Part shown: in pieces, positions 12,416 through 24,548 of the stretch | Layout of the letters: every line of letters begins with the position of its first letter | Position numbering within the stretch: the first letter of the stretch is position 1 | The notes under the pieces: model-generated | What the model was told of the DNA's origin: nothing | Seen by the model: the letters and a program-made list of their open reading frames with translations, nothing else | Database searches by the model: none | Position numbers and translations under genes: made by a program | NCBI GenBank assembly: GCA_021229015.1 | Contig: CM037777.1 | Span: 60,728,085 to 60,792,084 of the forward strand | Length of the DNA: 64,000 nucleotides | Direction: 5' to 3' | From: Solen grandis | Lineage: Eukaryota; Mollusca; Bivalvia; Adapedonta; Solenidae

Positions 12416-15400
12416 TGATTTTTACAAAAATGAGGAAACGTATTTTAAAAATAATGTGTATTTTAAAAATAATGTGTAAAGCTGAATGTTATCAGATTTT
12501 TATGAAGGATGATTCATATCAGACTATACTTGTAAGAGGTAACACCATAGACAATAATTATTGTGAAACATGTTTGGCTTGGCATATGCGTTCTGTGTTT
12601 TATAGATTATATGCATATATTATGCCATGAATTATGCTTCTGCTATGCAGATATCTCTTAATTGAACAAAGCAAAACTGCTTCCTATATTCGTGTTGTTT
12701 ACCTGTGGTAAAGACTTTATAAATGAGGTTACGTAACTTGAAATACATTCTACATAGTCTCAAAACGTAGTAGAAATTTCTTTCGTATTGTCGTGTGTGA
12801 AATGCAGTTTTCAAGTAATTCAAATCCTATCGTGATAAAAACGGCCTTTGCCTTACAATTTACCTTAAAACGAGCAAACCTATACTGGGTATCAGCGTTA
12901 CTTTACGGCCCCGTGGTTAAATTAAAAAAGCCATGAAACGAGTCTGACGACCTAACCGGGTCTGTTTGACAAAGTTATACATGCGTTTCAGACTGAGTAC
13001 CTATTCGATCCATAACCACTTCTGCCTAGCGCGGACTTTTCAAGACTTGTACCTTTCAGTTAGCCCAGACCCGTAGAATCCCGGCGCAGGAGATATTTAG
13101 ATACCACTGCATCTGTACCTTGTTTAAGTAGGAGTGTGTTTATTAGTCTGCTGGCAGTGTATAAGTCGCTGCACAACACGGATGTTTGTGGTATCTTATA
13201 ATAAAAGGGCATTCATCACACTTGATAAGGTTGTATATGAAGTTAATAAAACAGCTTTATAGTGACATATAGAAACATAAGGTATATATTATTTGTCACA
13301 TGAAATTATCATTGCCTCACAGCACATCTGGAACTGTGTGTACATTGACAAACATGTATGCGTAAGTTTTTTATGTAGCTTTGCCCAGCATTTCCATAAA
13401 AGGAAGTTTAAGTTGAAATTGTTTATTCATAGTAATATAGGCCCCCGGCCCAAGATACTAAGCATATGGTCATGTTATAACTTATTACACACACAGGAAG
13501 TTATGTCATACGCCTTCTACTGACTAATCATCATTATCATTATTATATTTAAAATATTACACTTACAAAGATACATATTTCTCTCATCTAATTATAATTC
13601 AAAGAATGTATACATACGTATCATACCATCAAAACCAGTTCTAACTTACATGAGATGAAATACATAATTTAGACAAGGTGGTATTTATAACCTGTGAATA
13701 GTTTAAACAATATTTTATCATCCAGAAATGTTCATCAATTTATTCATATATAACGCTATTCTATATATAACATTTATTTAGCATCAGATGAACTAAGGAT
13801 GTTATAAAACCTTCCTAAATTTCTATCTGAATCATACCATTTCAGTAGATATTGATTTCGTATATCTGTATACTTCCCACAATAAAAAACAACAACAACA
13901 TGACATTCACATTACACTATGTTTGAATTATGATTTTCATTCAATATTTGCAAACTCGAAAATCAAAAGGGATATTATTGTGCCTGCAAGATTCTACCTG
14001 TAGGTTATGGCTTGAACATCGACAGCAAGACATAGCTATTCTGTATGTTACTGGTAATTCAATTACAAGGTATTTAATGTTTTAAAATATCTGTAATTAT
14101 GACATTTGCTAGAATCTTATAATAATTGACTCCAATTTCTGTTTCAGTGTTTTAGTCGTGTCTAGATATATTGCAATACTCGTACAGATGTTTATTTTCC
14201 AGAATTAGATTATCCACGCTTTCCCTGATAATTCAGACAGGTAGATTTGCTCATAAAAGATTAGCTCGTAACGAACGAATTTGTCTCAATTTTGAATCTG
14301 GTGACATTGAAGATGAATATCATTTTATTTGTATATGTAAAAAATACTTGAAGACCATCAATGTTTAAATTTTTGGAACTTCTGAAATCAACTGGTAAAA
14401 ATACTTTGTTCAATTTATGTATTTTTTTAAGGAAGCTTTTAGCAAGAGGAAAAGTAACCAAATGATTAATTAGGGTGTTCATACCTACTTCAGTTCTTAA
14501 TTTTTTTACGTGATTTTGTATTGACGAAAACAGTTATGATGATGGTGTATTGAAGATGATATACTATGTACAAATCTAAAAAAAATGTTCTGTTCTGTCC
14601 ACAATCAATGTCTCTTTGTCTAAAAGAATTAATGAAACAAGAAATATTTCCGATATCATGGGAAATCATTTAATTCCAAACCCATACAGAAATAGCATAT
14701 TCTATACATGTGTTGCCCAAGTAGTTCTACCGACATTGTCAAGAGATTTCAACATATAACAAGAAAACGTTTGACGCAAGGTAACCATAAACAAAGAGGG
14801 TTCATCTTTACAAATGTATCAAGAGATCTAGGGGGTTTCTAGGAAATCTATCTTTTGAGAAAAAAAAGCGAATATGTCCTAGAAAAAGTTTTTTTTTGTA
14901 TTTAAGCTGTCGTCTTCAACTGATCATTTACAAATATACTTGAGCACTTGAGAGGGTAAATTTCCACAATTGACTTTACGTGTTAGCTAGAATGTGTTGG
15001 CTTTTGGTGTTAGCATTATCTAACACATACTGATATCTACAAGAACACGGCATTATTTTGAAAGTTGCTTTATCCTAGGGATTTCAGATCAATATCAGAA
15101 CTTCCGGTCAGCATGCATGCAAAATTTTTAAATTCTAAAACACGGTTTTATAACAATATTAGGGATGCCCTTTACGTGTTCGAAAACAAAAATTCACGAT
15201 CTCGGAAGGTTTTCCCGAATGTTAGGGAAAACTAAACACTTGGCAAAAGAATCATTCGGACCTATGTGTAGAACACAATTTTTCGCTTCGCGTGCGCTAT
15301 ATGCCATTAAAACTGATAAAGAAATAAAACACTTATAGCAGTTTTTTCCCTATGAATCGATGAAAATTTGCTTTTCGATATAGCTTTAAATGACGACATA

Positions 15401-15794
15401 TACCACGTGGTATGGCCACACTGTATGTGCACAATGTCTAAACAGCATTCTGACTGACAAAAATGTAAGGGAGAAAAAAGTTAACCATTATCTATTTTAC
15501 ATTGATTACGAAACAAGTTCTTACAACAGAAATGTGTTTTTCTAGGAAATGGTGGATGGATTGAGGCATTTCTCAGACATTGAAATTACACAATAAGCCT
15601 TAAGAATGCTTTGCCTTGTTGATGTATTAGGCAGAGCAGGGTCTCTCGACCTATATACTTTCCCTGGGCAGAGATAAATGTTGGACTGAATACTTCTTAA
15701 ATGATGGAGGATATACATTTGATATTAATGTAACCTTTTGTTAGCCTTTTTTGTTTCAGGTTGCATTCAATGCAGAATAAATAGTTAAAAAATG
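11693..15794. other. Intergenic, mostly featureless
   Basis: A+T-rich sequence with a ~35-bp motif at 11705-11740 shared with 30090-30125 (inverted), and a TA microsatellite at 12368-12411. Small open frames (12415-12630, 12823-12632, 13293-13523, 14171-14368, 14482-14261) show no domain or codon pattern supporting a gene. Confidence 0.45.
12368..12411. repeat. TA dinucleotide microsatellite
   Basis: Two adjoining TA runs with one interruption. Confidence 0.9.
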
Positions 15795-16009
15795 AACATT
15801 CCCAGTGGCAGAATGGTTAGAGCATCTGCCTTGGGAGTGGGAGGGTGTTTGATTCCTGGCTGCGATATACCAAAGTGACTGAGTGCGGTATCATGCTTAA
15901 TGTCTACAGTGTTATACTGCAGTGTAACAGCACTTCATCTGTCTCAAGTAGACTTAGTCTCAAAATGACTGAAATACTGTTGGTTGGACATTAAACCCAA
16001 CAAACAAAC
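15795..16009 (+). mobile_element. tRNA-derived SINE, second type
   Basis: Box A TGGCAGAATGG and box B-like GTTTGATTCC lie in the first ~70 bp. The tail is ACTGAAATACTGTTGG..ATTAAACCCAACAAACAAAC. An imperfect target duplication flanks it: AGTTAAAA-AATG (15783-15794) and AGTTAAAAGAATG (16010-16022). The body differs from the 8.7-kb SINE, but 'ACTGAAATACTGT' is shared. Confidence 0.75.
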
Positions 16010-16377
16010 AGTTAAAAGAATGGGATCCATCTGTGTTGCAGCAAGCAACAGAATCTCTGAATTTACTGAATCATTATATGACTTCATATCAAAGGTTGTG
16101 AATTTAAACATTTCTTTTTTAATGAAAACATAATTTTTACAGAAAACTTAGTTCTGTTAATATTATCATGATTTGCATTTTGTATTAATTTGATAGTTTT
16201 CTAATGGCAAAATACTGCTATTGTCTGCATAGCACTTTGATTCTAATTGTGAAATCTATTGTAACTAGAACTGTATTGATTAATATATGTAGTTAAACTC
16301 ATTGATTATGTGAAAACTCGTTCAATGTTGGTGACTAATAGTACTTTGATTACATGGAAATTCTCTCTTATTTATTG

Positions 16378-16860
16378 AATAAATTCTCTTTCTTTCTCTG
16401 TCATGAGTAAAACTCTCTCCCTTCTCTCTCTGTCATGAGTAAACTCTCTCCCTGCTCTATCTGTCATGAGTAAACTCTCCCCCCTTTCTCTCTCTCTCTC
16501 TGTCATGAGTAAATCTCCCCCACTTCTCTCTCTGTCTTTAGTAAACTCTTTCCCCCACTTCTCTCTGTCATGAGTTAACCCCCCTTCCCTTTCTCTTTCT
16601 GTTATGAGTAAACTCCCCCCCCCCCTTTCTCTCTCTGTTATAAGTAAACTCTCCCCCTCTTTCTCTCTCTGAATCCCCCCCATCCACCCACTTCTCTCTC
16701 TCTCTCTCACACAAGTATACTCTCTTTCTCTCTTTTTCTCTATTATAATGAGTAAAAACTCTCTATTAATTATATGAGTATTTTCTTATGAATAATCTCT
16801 CTCTGTCTGTCTCTTTCTCCCTTAGTACTCATGATGTCTCGTTGAGAGAAAGAAAATTTC
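16378..16860. repeat. CT-rich minisatellite
   Basis: Imperfect units of ~40-60 bp built from CTCTCTCT runs, 'GTCATGAGTAAACTC' and C-runs. The 112-codon Arg/Glu-rich minus frame across it (16710-16372) is a translation of this repeat. Confidence 0.85.
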
Positions 16861-17294
16861 TCCCTCCCGCATTATTAGTTCATAACACATTGTTCTGAAT
16901 TAATACAAGTAATTTCATTGCAAACAACAGCTTTCATAATCCAATGTAGTGATATATTTATTATAAATTACAGAGGCAGAAGGCTTATCAACATTGGAAC
17001 ACTGAATATTTAAAGTCTGAAATGGTTTAAATTAATAAATTTATGGAGTTTTATTTCTATTCTTTTGTTTCAGTTCCTAAAATTAACATGTATGTACTTA
17101 AAATATGAAAAATGTTACTGTTAATAGTTGTAATGAGTTACCAGATTTTTGTTATGTCTTTGGTTATATCGCTGAAACTGTTCTGAGCAATGTCAAGACT
17201 TGGAGCGTTTAAAACGTATTTCGCATGTTACAAGGTAAAAGAACAATAAAAAAACCTGATTAAGATGGCTGTGTTAGGCAAAATGACAAAAGAT
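16861..17294. other. Intergenic, nothing recognised
   Basis: A+T-rich spacer between minisatellite and repeat element. Confidence 0.4.
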
Positions 17295-17830
17295 CTGGCA
17301 TCTAAAGTGTTTTTCTAACATTTGACTAAGTGGCCTACATTTTTATCCTACCTGAATTTGCACTCAACTGGGAATTCATGCAGTCTTCATTCATATCAAG
17401 TTTAATGAGGACTGGGAAAAAAATGTAGGCCTCTAGTGTGTTCACAAGATTTTTCTAAAATTTGCCCTGGTGACCTACTTTTTGACCCAACATGACCCAA
17501 TTTCAAACTCATCCGACATAGCATAAAGACAAACATCCTGACCAAGTTTCATGAAGATTGGGCCAAAACTGTGGCCTCTAGAGTGTTCACAAGGTTTTCC
17601 TAAGATTTGACCTGGTGACCTAGTTTTTGACCCCACATGACCCAATTTCGAACTCATATGAGATATCATGTAGACAAACATCCTGACAAAGCTTCATGAA
17701 GATTGGGCCAAAACTGTGGCCTCTAGAGTGTTCACGAGCAATTGTTGACGACGGACGACTGACGACGCACGACGGACAAAAGGCGATCACAAAAGCTCAC
17801 CCGAGCACAAGTGCTCAGGTGAGCTAAAAA
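17295..17830 (-). mobile_element. Hairpin-ended repeat element, minus orientation, truncated (copy 3)
   Basis: The start hairpin is at 17794-17825 (AGCTCACCCGAGCAC..GTGCTCAGGTGAGCT as read on +), preceded by a GACGACGGACGAC stretch as expected in reverse orientation. The interior has about three units of ~165 bp ('GTGGCCTCTAGAGTGTTCAC', 'AAACATCCTGAC', 'TTCATGAAGATTGGGCC'). The AGGGCC palindrome end is absent, so the far end is truncated. Confidence 0.8.
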
Positions 17831-18660
17831 TGTACAGCCTGACTCGGAGCAATAGGTTTGCTATTTGAGTTTGTGTCTGAACAACAAATCATTATACCTT
17901 TTACTTAAAGGGCAATTTATGTTCAGTACCAATTGAGCTACAGTTACACCAGTTACTCTCCCTCCTCTGTTGAGAGTTTTAGTACCTGTTCTGTGACCCC
18001 TCACCATAACTGATTTCTTGGAGTTGTATGGTACATAAAATTATAGTCATAGGTGTCATAAGACAAAAGGATAGCACCCATATATGCCTAAGAAAATGGT
18101 GTCACTCTTTCTTTCTCAAAGCCATATATATGTATCTCCAAATGTTGTCATAAAAACACAATAATGAAAAAAAATCCTGATTAAGCATTCATTTCAGAAT
18201 GGAAGGAAAAAGCAGATGCTCAGCCTTAAATTCTTTCTTGCTGTAATAATAATGAAACACACTAGCTAACAAGTTTGATTGTATTAAAAAAGATGATGAA
18301 CAACCTCAGACTTACCCCCCCCCCCCCCCCCTTCACTTATTGCTGTGGTAATCAAGTAAGAACCCAAGGCCTTAATACACCTGTTGAATGTTGAGCCATT
18401 TTGTTTTGGAGTTCTGAGACTGCCCCCTGTCAATTTGCCATTACTAGTTAGATTAAAGATTTGCATAGTGCACACAATTGTCCATCCAGAGTCATCCCAT
18501 TGTTTGTCTATGTGCACAAAGCAATGGAGACTTGAGAGTATTATTTCTAATGAGTTAATGATTTTTTATAATCATGGATGGAACAGCTCCAACCATTCAA
18601 GCCAAAGGAACTGGTTCCAGTTCAACCGATTATGTAAATGTATTTTAAGCAGTCATTCGA
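17831..18660. other. Intergenic; C homopolymer
   Basis: No gene. A run of about 18 C lies near 18314-18331. The overlapping open frames at 18517-18284 and 18384-18668 are opposite-strand shadows of each other and match nothing I know. Confidence 0.4.
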
Positions 18661-18801
18661 GAGAGTAAAAAAAGAGACAGCTTAACAGAGGTGGTTGCTA
18701 AATGAAGGTTAAACAAAATGCTTGTTTAGTAATATTAAAACTGACCGCTTAATATAGATTGACCGCCTAATACAGGTAGCCGCTAAAACGCTTCAACTGT
18801 A
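18661..18801. mobile_element. Fragment of the CAGTTGAACCTGT-type TIR element
   Basis: Contains 'GACCGCTTAATA', 'CTAATACAGGT' and the right end CTTCAACTGTA, as in the copies at 25978-26161 and 57664-57848. The left end is diverged or lost. Confidence 0.55.
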
Positions 18802-19630
18802 TAATTATATGGTTATGCCCATGCATTTTGATTATGTTGGATTTAAATTACACCAAGATGATTTTCCTAAAACATTAAAAAATTAGCTCAACATTATACA
18901 TCTAAGATAAGGATTTGGGTTTTTAAGGATTTTTAAGAAACAATGAAGAATAACTAAAATGCAGGACACACATGCAGTTTATTCAGGGGCACCTCAGTTA
19001 TACCAGAGATATTGTTGCCCCTAGTCTGCAGAAATATGTTCAAACTTTAACAACTAAAACTAATCATAGGTATGAATAATGGATCTAAATCAATATGTAT
19101 TATCAAAATACACATGCAGTTTGCTTGGGTACAATAAGAAACAGACAATATACATGATGTATGCCCAGTTTGGTTAGGATAACTTCTTTTATAACACCTC
19201 AGTTAAATAAATTCAAGAAAATCCATACTAGCCAATGGCTTAATTGTTTTAGTTTGACTTGAATATACTAAATATTTTGTTGGGGTGCATATATGCAATT
19301 GATCAGGTTAAATTAAGTTAAAGTTTGAATGGGTGAAAAAACACCAACTTTATAAGTCACAAACCATATAGCTTTAGCACAAATGATGGAAGATGGCTCA
19401 AAAGCTCATTAAGTAAATTTCTGGCACTCTGAGTGCACCAGAGGCTCAGTGAGCCATGACTTTCTTTGATAACTTCCAAGATGTCAGGACTATTTCAACA
19501 AGAATGACCACATGCATAATAATCTGTGCCAGTGCAAGTGAGTTGTTTAAGCTGCAATATTTTCTTTTCAATCATTATGAAATGTAACAGCTTAACTTAA
19601 TTGTAGCCCAATAGGTGAAAGGTTTAAGTG
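18802..19630. other. Intergenic, nothing recognised
   Basis: A+T-rich, no supported feature. Confidence 0.4.
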
Positions 19631-19760
19631 GTCATGTAGCTGAATTGGTAGAGCACTAGATATGTAAGTGAGGGCGCTCTGATTTGAGTCCCGAATTATT
19701 TGCACAAATTTCTAGACTGCTTATAATCACAGACATATACAGGTTTGTGAATATGTCTAT
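19628..19760 (+). mobile_element. tRNA-like SINE head
   Basis: Box A TAGCTGAATTGG (19637-19648) and box B GATTTGAGTCC (19681-19691) lie 32 nt apart. The flanks do not form a proper acceptor stem, so this is read as a SINE or tRNA-derived relic, not a tRNA gene. Confidence 0.5.
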
Positions 19761-19899
19761 GCTATAATGTAGGGCCGTTACAGTAGTACCTATTTTCCTG
19801 TTCTCTTTCCTGTGAATTTAAAGATTACATGTAATTCTGAATTGGTTGTGGATAATGCAACGGCCAATAAGTATCCCTTATCGGTTAGAGATTTGTGAA

Positions 19900-19975
19900 C
19901 ATGGTCCAGTTGCTCGGTAGAGCTCTGGTTATATATATAAACAAGGGCTCGGGGGTTTGAATTCCAGTCAGGTTA
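19900..19975 (+). mobile_element. tRNA-like SINE head, diverged
   Basis: 'GTTGCTCGGTAGAGCTC' resembles the D-arm/box A region; GGTTTGAATTCC follows as box B near 19953-19964. Confidence 0.4.
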
Positions 19976-20059
19976 CACATTTATGTCACCTAATAAGTAG
20001 TAATTACATTTAAAACTTTTATTTTATTTTGAATTTTATTATTTGTTTAGGTAGGACAA

Positions 20060-20215
20060 TCTGTCCAGTTAGCTCAGTTGGTAGAACACCATGGTGGCGT
20101 GTTCTGGCCGTTTTGGGTAAGGGAAAGGTGTAGTATGTGTGGATAGAAATATCTGTCCCGTTATATTTATGGTTAGAGTTCCAGGACGGAAGGAGTCATT
20201 GGTTTGAGTCGATCA
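20060..20215 (+). mobile_element. tRNA-like SINE head
   Basis: Perfect box A TAGCTCAGTTGG (20070-20081). Two box B candidates follow at ~20171 (GGTTAGAGTTCC) and ~20201 (GGTTTGAGTCG), both further away than in a functional tRNA. Confidence 0.45.
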
Positions 20216-20365
20216 TGCACTAACTGTAGGCACACTTAAAATCATAAAATGTTTTGACATTGTAGTATCATAAGTCAGTGGAATTTGTATTAACAAAACA
20301 AAAGTCATATTACTGTTATGCTGGAGTTTACTGTCACTGCGACTGTGAGTATTCTAGTTATATGT

Positions 20366-20545
20366 AAAGGAAGTCGCCAGAGTGCACATATGCATCCGAG
20401 CAGAGCCACCAACCTACCACAAGCGAGCTGGATGACTTACTCAGATGAAGAAAGTGACACTGCTAAGAATCGAACCCACCATGGAAAGAAACTACGTGAT
20501 TGAATCTCTGCAGTTGTTACCATTTAGCCCACCGAGTTCTCAACA
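20366..20545 (-). mobile_element. Diverged minus-strand copy of the 8.7-kb SINE type
   Basis: Read on the minus strand it has GGGTTCGATTCTTAGCAG (box B), then CCAGCTCGCTTGTGGTAGG and TGGTGGCTCTGCTCGGATGC. These align with GGCTTGCGGTAGGTCGG and GGTGGTTCTACCCGGATG of the SINE at 8697. A box A-like TGGGCTAAATGG lies in the head. The 61-codon open frame here is incidental. Confidence 0.6.
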
Positions 20546-20689
20546 TATATACATAATTCATTTATAAATGCTCTACTTTTGCATCATATTAAATGGCATT
20601 TTTTCATTTAAATATTATATATATGAATTACAATTATTGTTATTGTAATGGCAAAAAGTAAGCGGGTTTCCCTTAACAGTGAGGGATTA

Positions 20690-20765
20690 GTTAAGTGATA
20701 CATCCAACTCAGTCAGTAGAGCATTGAATGTCCCCTGTTTGAGTACCGGTCATACTGTACCCATA
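20690..20765 (+). mobile_element. tRNA-like SINE head, diverged
   Basis: 'CAACTCAGTCAGTAGAGCA' resembles box A; 'GTTTGAGTACC' at ~20737-20747 resembles box B. Confidence 0.35.
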
Positions 20766-21392
20766 TTTCTCAAATATATATATATAATACTCATACTAAC
20801 AACACACAGAGACCTAATGTTATCTTTTCATTAACTCATAAATATTTAATCCTAAGCATTTTGTATCAAAACTTTTAATTTTAATTCTTGAAACAAATTT
20901 CAGTACTGTACACTACCGTCTGGTTAAAAAATGTAGAATAATTTAGATTTAAAAGTTACCCATAATTTATAAGGCTACAAAGATGCAACAACAACAACAC
21001 AATTTCGGTATTCGTGAATCGGGATATGATTCGTTTAAGATCACAATATTATACTGGTCTAAAACAACGGATGTACCGTTAATGCATTTCGTAAAGAAAC
21101 GTGTGATTTTAAACACTAGTTCCTTCCTTTAACTACAAATAAATCAAACATTTTCCTAATAGAACCCGTCTTATGTTTGATTTTATTCGACTGGATATGA
21201 ACGTTCGAAACAAAACGTTCGCAACTTTCCGAGAGGAGGTAGAGGTCAGCTGTTTTCGATCGTTTTATCTCGACAGGTAAAAACCGATCGATTTTAATGG
21301 GATTCCGATCGTTTATCAGCTGTTTCCGGTCGGAAATGTCTTATTTTTAAGGTACAACATGCACGATATCTCAGCTAATATAAACGTGTTTT
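20766..21392. other. Intergenic, nothing recognised
   Basis: A+T-rich spacer without supported feature. Confidence 0.4.
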
Positions 21393-21404
21393 TCAAAAAC
21401 AAGA

Positions 21405-21570
21405 ACCCGACAGGGTCATTCGGATTATCATGTGAGGACTGGCTTGCGGTAGGTAGGTGGTTCTACCCGGATGCCTCCGTGCATTCGGGGTCTTCTTCCA
21501 CCTGTAATTAGCTGGACGTCGCTATATGACTGAAATACTGTCGAGGCGACGGTAAACTCAAATAGTCAAG
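21405..21570 (+). mobile_element. 5'-truncated SINE with 12-bp target-site duplication
   Basis: Same body and tail as the element at 8697-8945 (CAGGGTCATTCGGATT to AAACTCAAATAGTCAAG), but the tRNA head is missing and 10 bp are deleted after 'GTGAGGA'. TCAAAAACAAGA occurs at 21393-21404 and 21571-21582, so the truncation happened during insertion, as in target-primed reverse transcription. Confidence 0.9.
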
Positions 21571-21856
21571 TCAAAAACAAGACATATTTAGAATCGGGAA
21601 ACAATGCTCTTTCAATATCAATGATAAACATATATATAAGAATTGTAGTTTTTAAATAGGTTTATGGAAAAAAAAACGACGTTTCATAAATTCACCGACG
21701 CGGGTTTTACAAAGATATATAAACTTATAGTATTGTAGATGTTTTTGTTTATGGTTTGTTATCATTTGGATCCAACTCTTTAAAGAACTTAACTCCTATA
21801 TGACGATTCCAAAATACAGGATTTCATACCTCTCACTCGTGATTTGCCGTGTTTCC

Positions 21857-21920
21857 TCTTAATCCTCACTCCATTTAAATTTAAACCCCGTTTAGCTGTA
21901 CGCCATAACGTCCCCACTCC
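21857..21920. repeat. Perfect 64-bp inverted repeat, left arm
   Basis: Every base equals the reverse complement of 22310-22373. The spacer is 389 bp. Arms contain AAACCCCGTTTAGCTG and CGCCATAACGTCCCCACTCC. Confidence 0.95.
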
Positions 21921-22309
21921 CTCTTTAAATATGCTTTTCAAAATAAGTTTAAGCACGTTAACTGGAGATGGTGTGTGAAAAACAATTTTGCTCAATTTGC
22001 AGATTATCTTCCGCATCGTTATTTTTAAATGATCTCATTTCAATAAAGTATCACCTGACGCGGTTTCCTGGTCTTGCGGACTTTTAATGTTAAAAAATAA
22101 ATTACAAGTAATCAGAAGTGTATTTGTACTGAATTTGTTTCGGGTAATAGTTTCAAGCGTTTCAATAGCTAAATAGTGGTAGAAGGAAACCTGAAATCCG
22201 TTTCTTGAATTCATTTTCCTTTGAGAATTGTTCTTTTTTTCTCTTTTCATTTTTTTTGTATTAATTAACGTTATTTTTTTACCTTTTCCTTTATTATTTT
22301 CTTCCTCTT

Positions 22310-22373
22310 GGAGTGGGGACGTTATGGCGTACAGCTAAACGGGGTTTAAATTTAAATGGAGTGAGGATTAAGA
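22310..22373. repeat. Perfect 64-bp inverted repeat, right arm
   Basis: Reverse complement of 21857-21920 without mismatch. Confidence 0.95.
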
Positions 22374-22565
22374 TCTGGAATCTTTTTTCAATTTATCAGT
22401 GAATTTTTTATTATTATTTTTTGTGTAATTAATAGTTATTAACAAAATGTTTAGTCACATGGATAATGTCATACCAATTAATTTATTAGGAGAGGGCCGA
22501 CCTCTAATGTTGTTATACCTATTGCAATTCAATTATAATGTATAGTTAAATCTTTAATTTTATAC

Positions 22566-22592
22566 GGGTCTCTTAATACTATAAAGAGACCC
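22566..22592. repeat. Short perfect hairpin
   Basis: GGGTCTCTT / AAGAGACCC arms of 9 bp around a 9-nt loop. Confidence 0.7.
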
Positions 22593-22672
22593 TGATTTCA
22601 TGTAAACATTGAATCAGGATCTCTGTATAAACAGGGGTATGAAGAGACCATGAAGAGAATATGCGCCCAATG

Positions 22673-22764
22673 TGTTTTGTAGTCTGGTTCTTGGCTGTGG
22701 TACCTTCCCCTTACACTACGTTATCTGTAATCTTTGGGATGACCGGGAACCAGACTACAAAACA
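22673..22764. repeat. Hairpin with perfect 18-bp arms (MITE-like)
   Basis: Arms TGTTTTGTAGTCTGGTTC (22673-22690) and its reverse complement (22747-22764) flank a 56-nt loop. Confidence 0.85.
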
Positions 22765-24448
22765 TATTAGAACTGTTTGTTTATGCAACTCGCCTCAGAT
22801 AGATGTGTACGGGCATGCTTAATTTAACGACATTTGAAATTGAATTGCATATTACAGTTTTTCCTATGAAAAGCATGTAGAGATATACAAAAATGTCAAG
22901 GACGTGCCTGGGCTTACGCACTTACGTACGTGCGTACAATTGATTTGGAAAAGAAAATTTGCGAACGCAAAATACGCAATAAAATCTTGCCTACAGGGTT
23001 AGACTTATAATTGTTTTCATAATTAGACTTTGCGAAATCTTTTGTGAACGGATTGGTCCTTAAAATGTTACAAAATCATATCTTTAGGCCTAGATCTGCT
23101 TAGAAATTGCTTCTATACTTTATGGTAGAAAGGGGCGTAACTTAATACCAGTTGAGCAGTTTATTCAGAATCAAGGCCCATATTGGCATCTGACATAAAA
23201 CAATATACCCTGTAGCTCCTTTTGTGTTTCTCGTATCTATTCAATTTGGCGACAAATACTGTCGTCAACGACCCTCCCAACGGTGAGTTTTATAGTGACA
23301 GTGAAACGGGCAAACAAGTCATTGAAAACAACGAGAAGCTTAGTCTTTCAATGGCAATCTGGAACTCTGTCTACTAGTTCATTTTCTCCAGCTGGTAGTA
23401 AAGTTGTAACATGATCTAAATTTGACATAAATCCTATTACAATATTCATATAGCATTTCTTTTATTGTGACTCCTAAATTATGAATTTCTTTACATGTTT
23501 TTGGTCAACAAGATTGAAAGAAGATCGAGTAGTCTCAAATCATTCATTAAGGTAGTTTTATCCTAATGCATTACCTCCAACTGAAGAACATCCATAAATT
23601 GGTTAGAACTACTGTCAACTGCCTTGAAACTGAGGAGGGTTGTGGGCTCAAATTCCAGCAGGGTCATTTTTTTTTTATTTTTCGCTCTGATCATTTATGT
23701 ATCACTCAGATCAGAAAAAACAAAACAAAAAAAAAACAAAAAAAATTTTCATTTTAATTTTATGATTTATATAGTTATTAACTGGATAAAAATGCTAAGT
23801 GTAACAACAAATATGGTATCTGGTAAATTGAAAATCTTAGAAAAACCAAAACCATTTGGTAAATATCATCGAAAATGTGAGTAAACTTTATATTAAGTCT
23901 CTCAAATTATGTGGATCTTAACAAAATTTGAATTAGGCACTACAATGTCACAAGGCACAGTATAATAGTATATTTTATACTTAACAAGTTTAATATTTAT
24001 TAACTTACAGATATCAATAATTAAGTGTGTTTTATAGTTTGATATATAATTTCTTCATTTAATACTTTAATGTTTTAGGCCATTTGTTATGCAACATTCT
24101 AAAGACGTTAATTAATACATAGCTTGATATTTGTTTGTTAAATTTACTTTTCGTAAACCTGTACTTTATTTTTCCCTTAGACATCCTTAATCATTCTTGT
24201 TTTCGTTTCAGTTTTCTTTGTGTGATTATATGATTGTATTAGTGACACTTTATTTAAGAACCAGCCGTTTATGTACTAATTTATGGTTTTGGTTGTATAT
24301 GAGAGAGTCAGTTGGCCATACGGAACCGCGTGTGAAACACCGTTAGAAAGAGAATATAATTACTGTATAGTATATTTGTAGTATAAGTTGAGATTATTAA
24401 AATAAAGAAAATAATATTAAGTTGTCTACAGTCTTCGCTAATCCCGAA
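22765..24448. other. Intergenic; possible tRNA-like remnant
   Basis: Mostly featureless. Near 23590-23665 'TTGGTTAGAA' and 'GGGCTCAAATTCCAGCAGGG' resemble a decayed SINE head. The open frames at 23566-23757 and 23624-23884 overlap it and an A-rich tract. Confidence 0.4.
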
Positions 24449-24548
24449 NNNNNNNNNNNNNNNNNNNNNNNNNNNNNNNNNNNNNNNNNNNNNNNNNNNN
24501 NNNNNNNNNNNNNNNNNNNNNNNNNNNNNNNNNNNNNNNNNNNNNNNN
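24449..24548. other. Assembly gap (100 N)
   Basis: Exactly 100 N, a placeholder length used by scaffolders; true length and orientation of the flanking contigs are not shown by the sequence. Confidence 0.98.

Noticed and set aside
16372..16710. 112-codon Arg/Glu-rich minus-strand frame
   Set aside because: Translation of a CT-rich minisatellite; no other support.
19628..20765. Functional tRNA genes
   Set aside because: Box A and B are present, but no complete cloverleaf with matching acceptor stem could be drawn; SINE heads explain them better.
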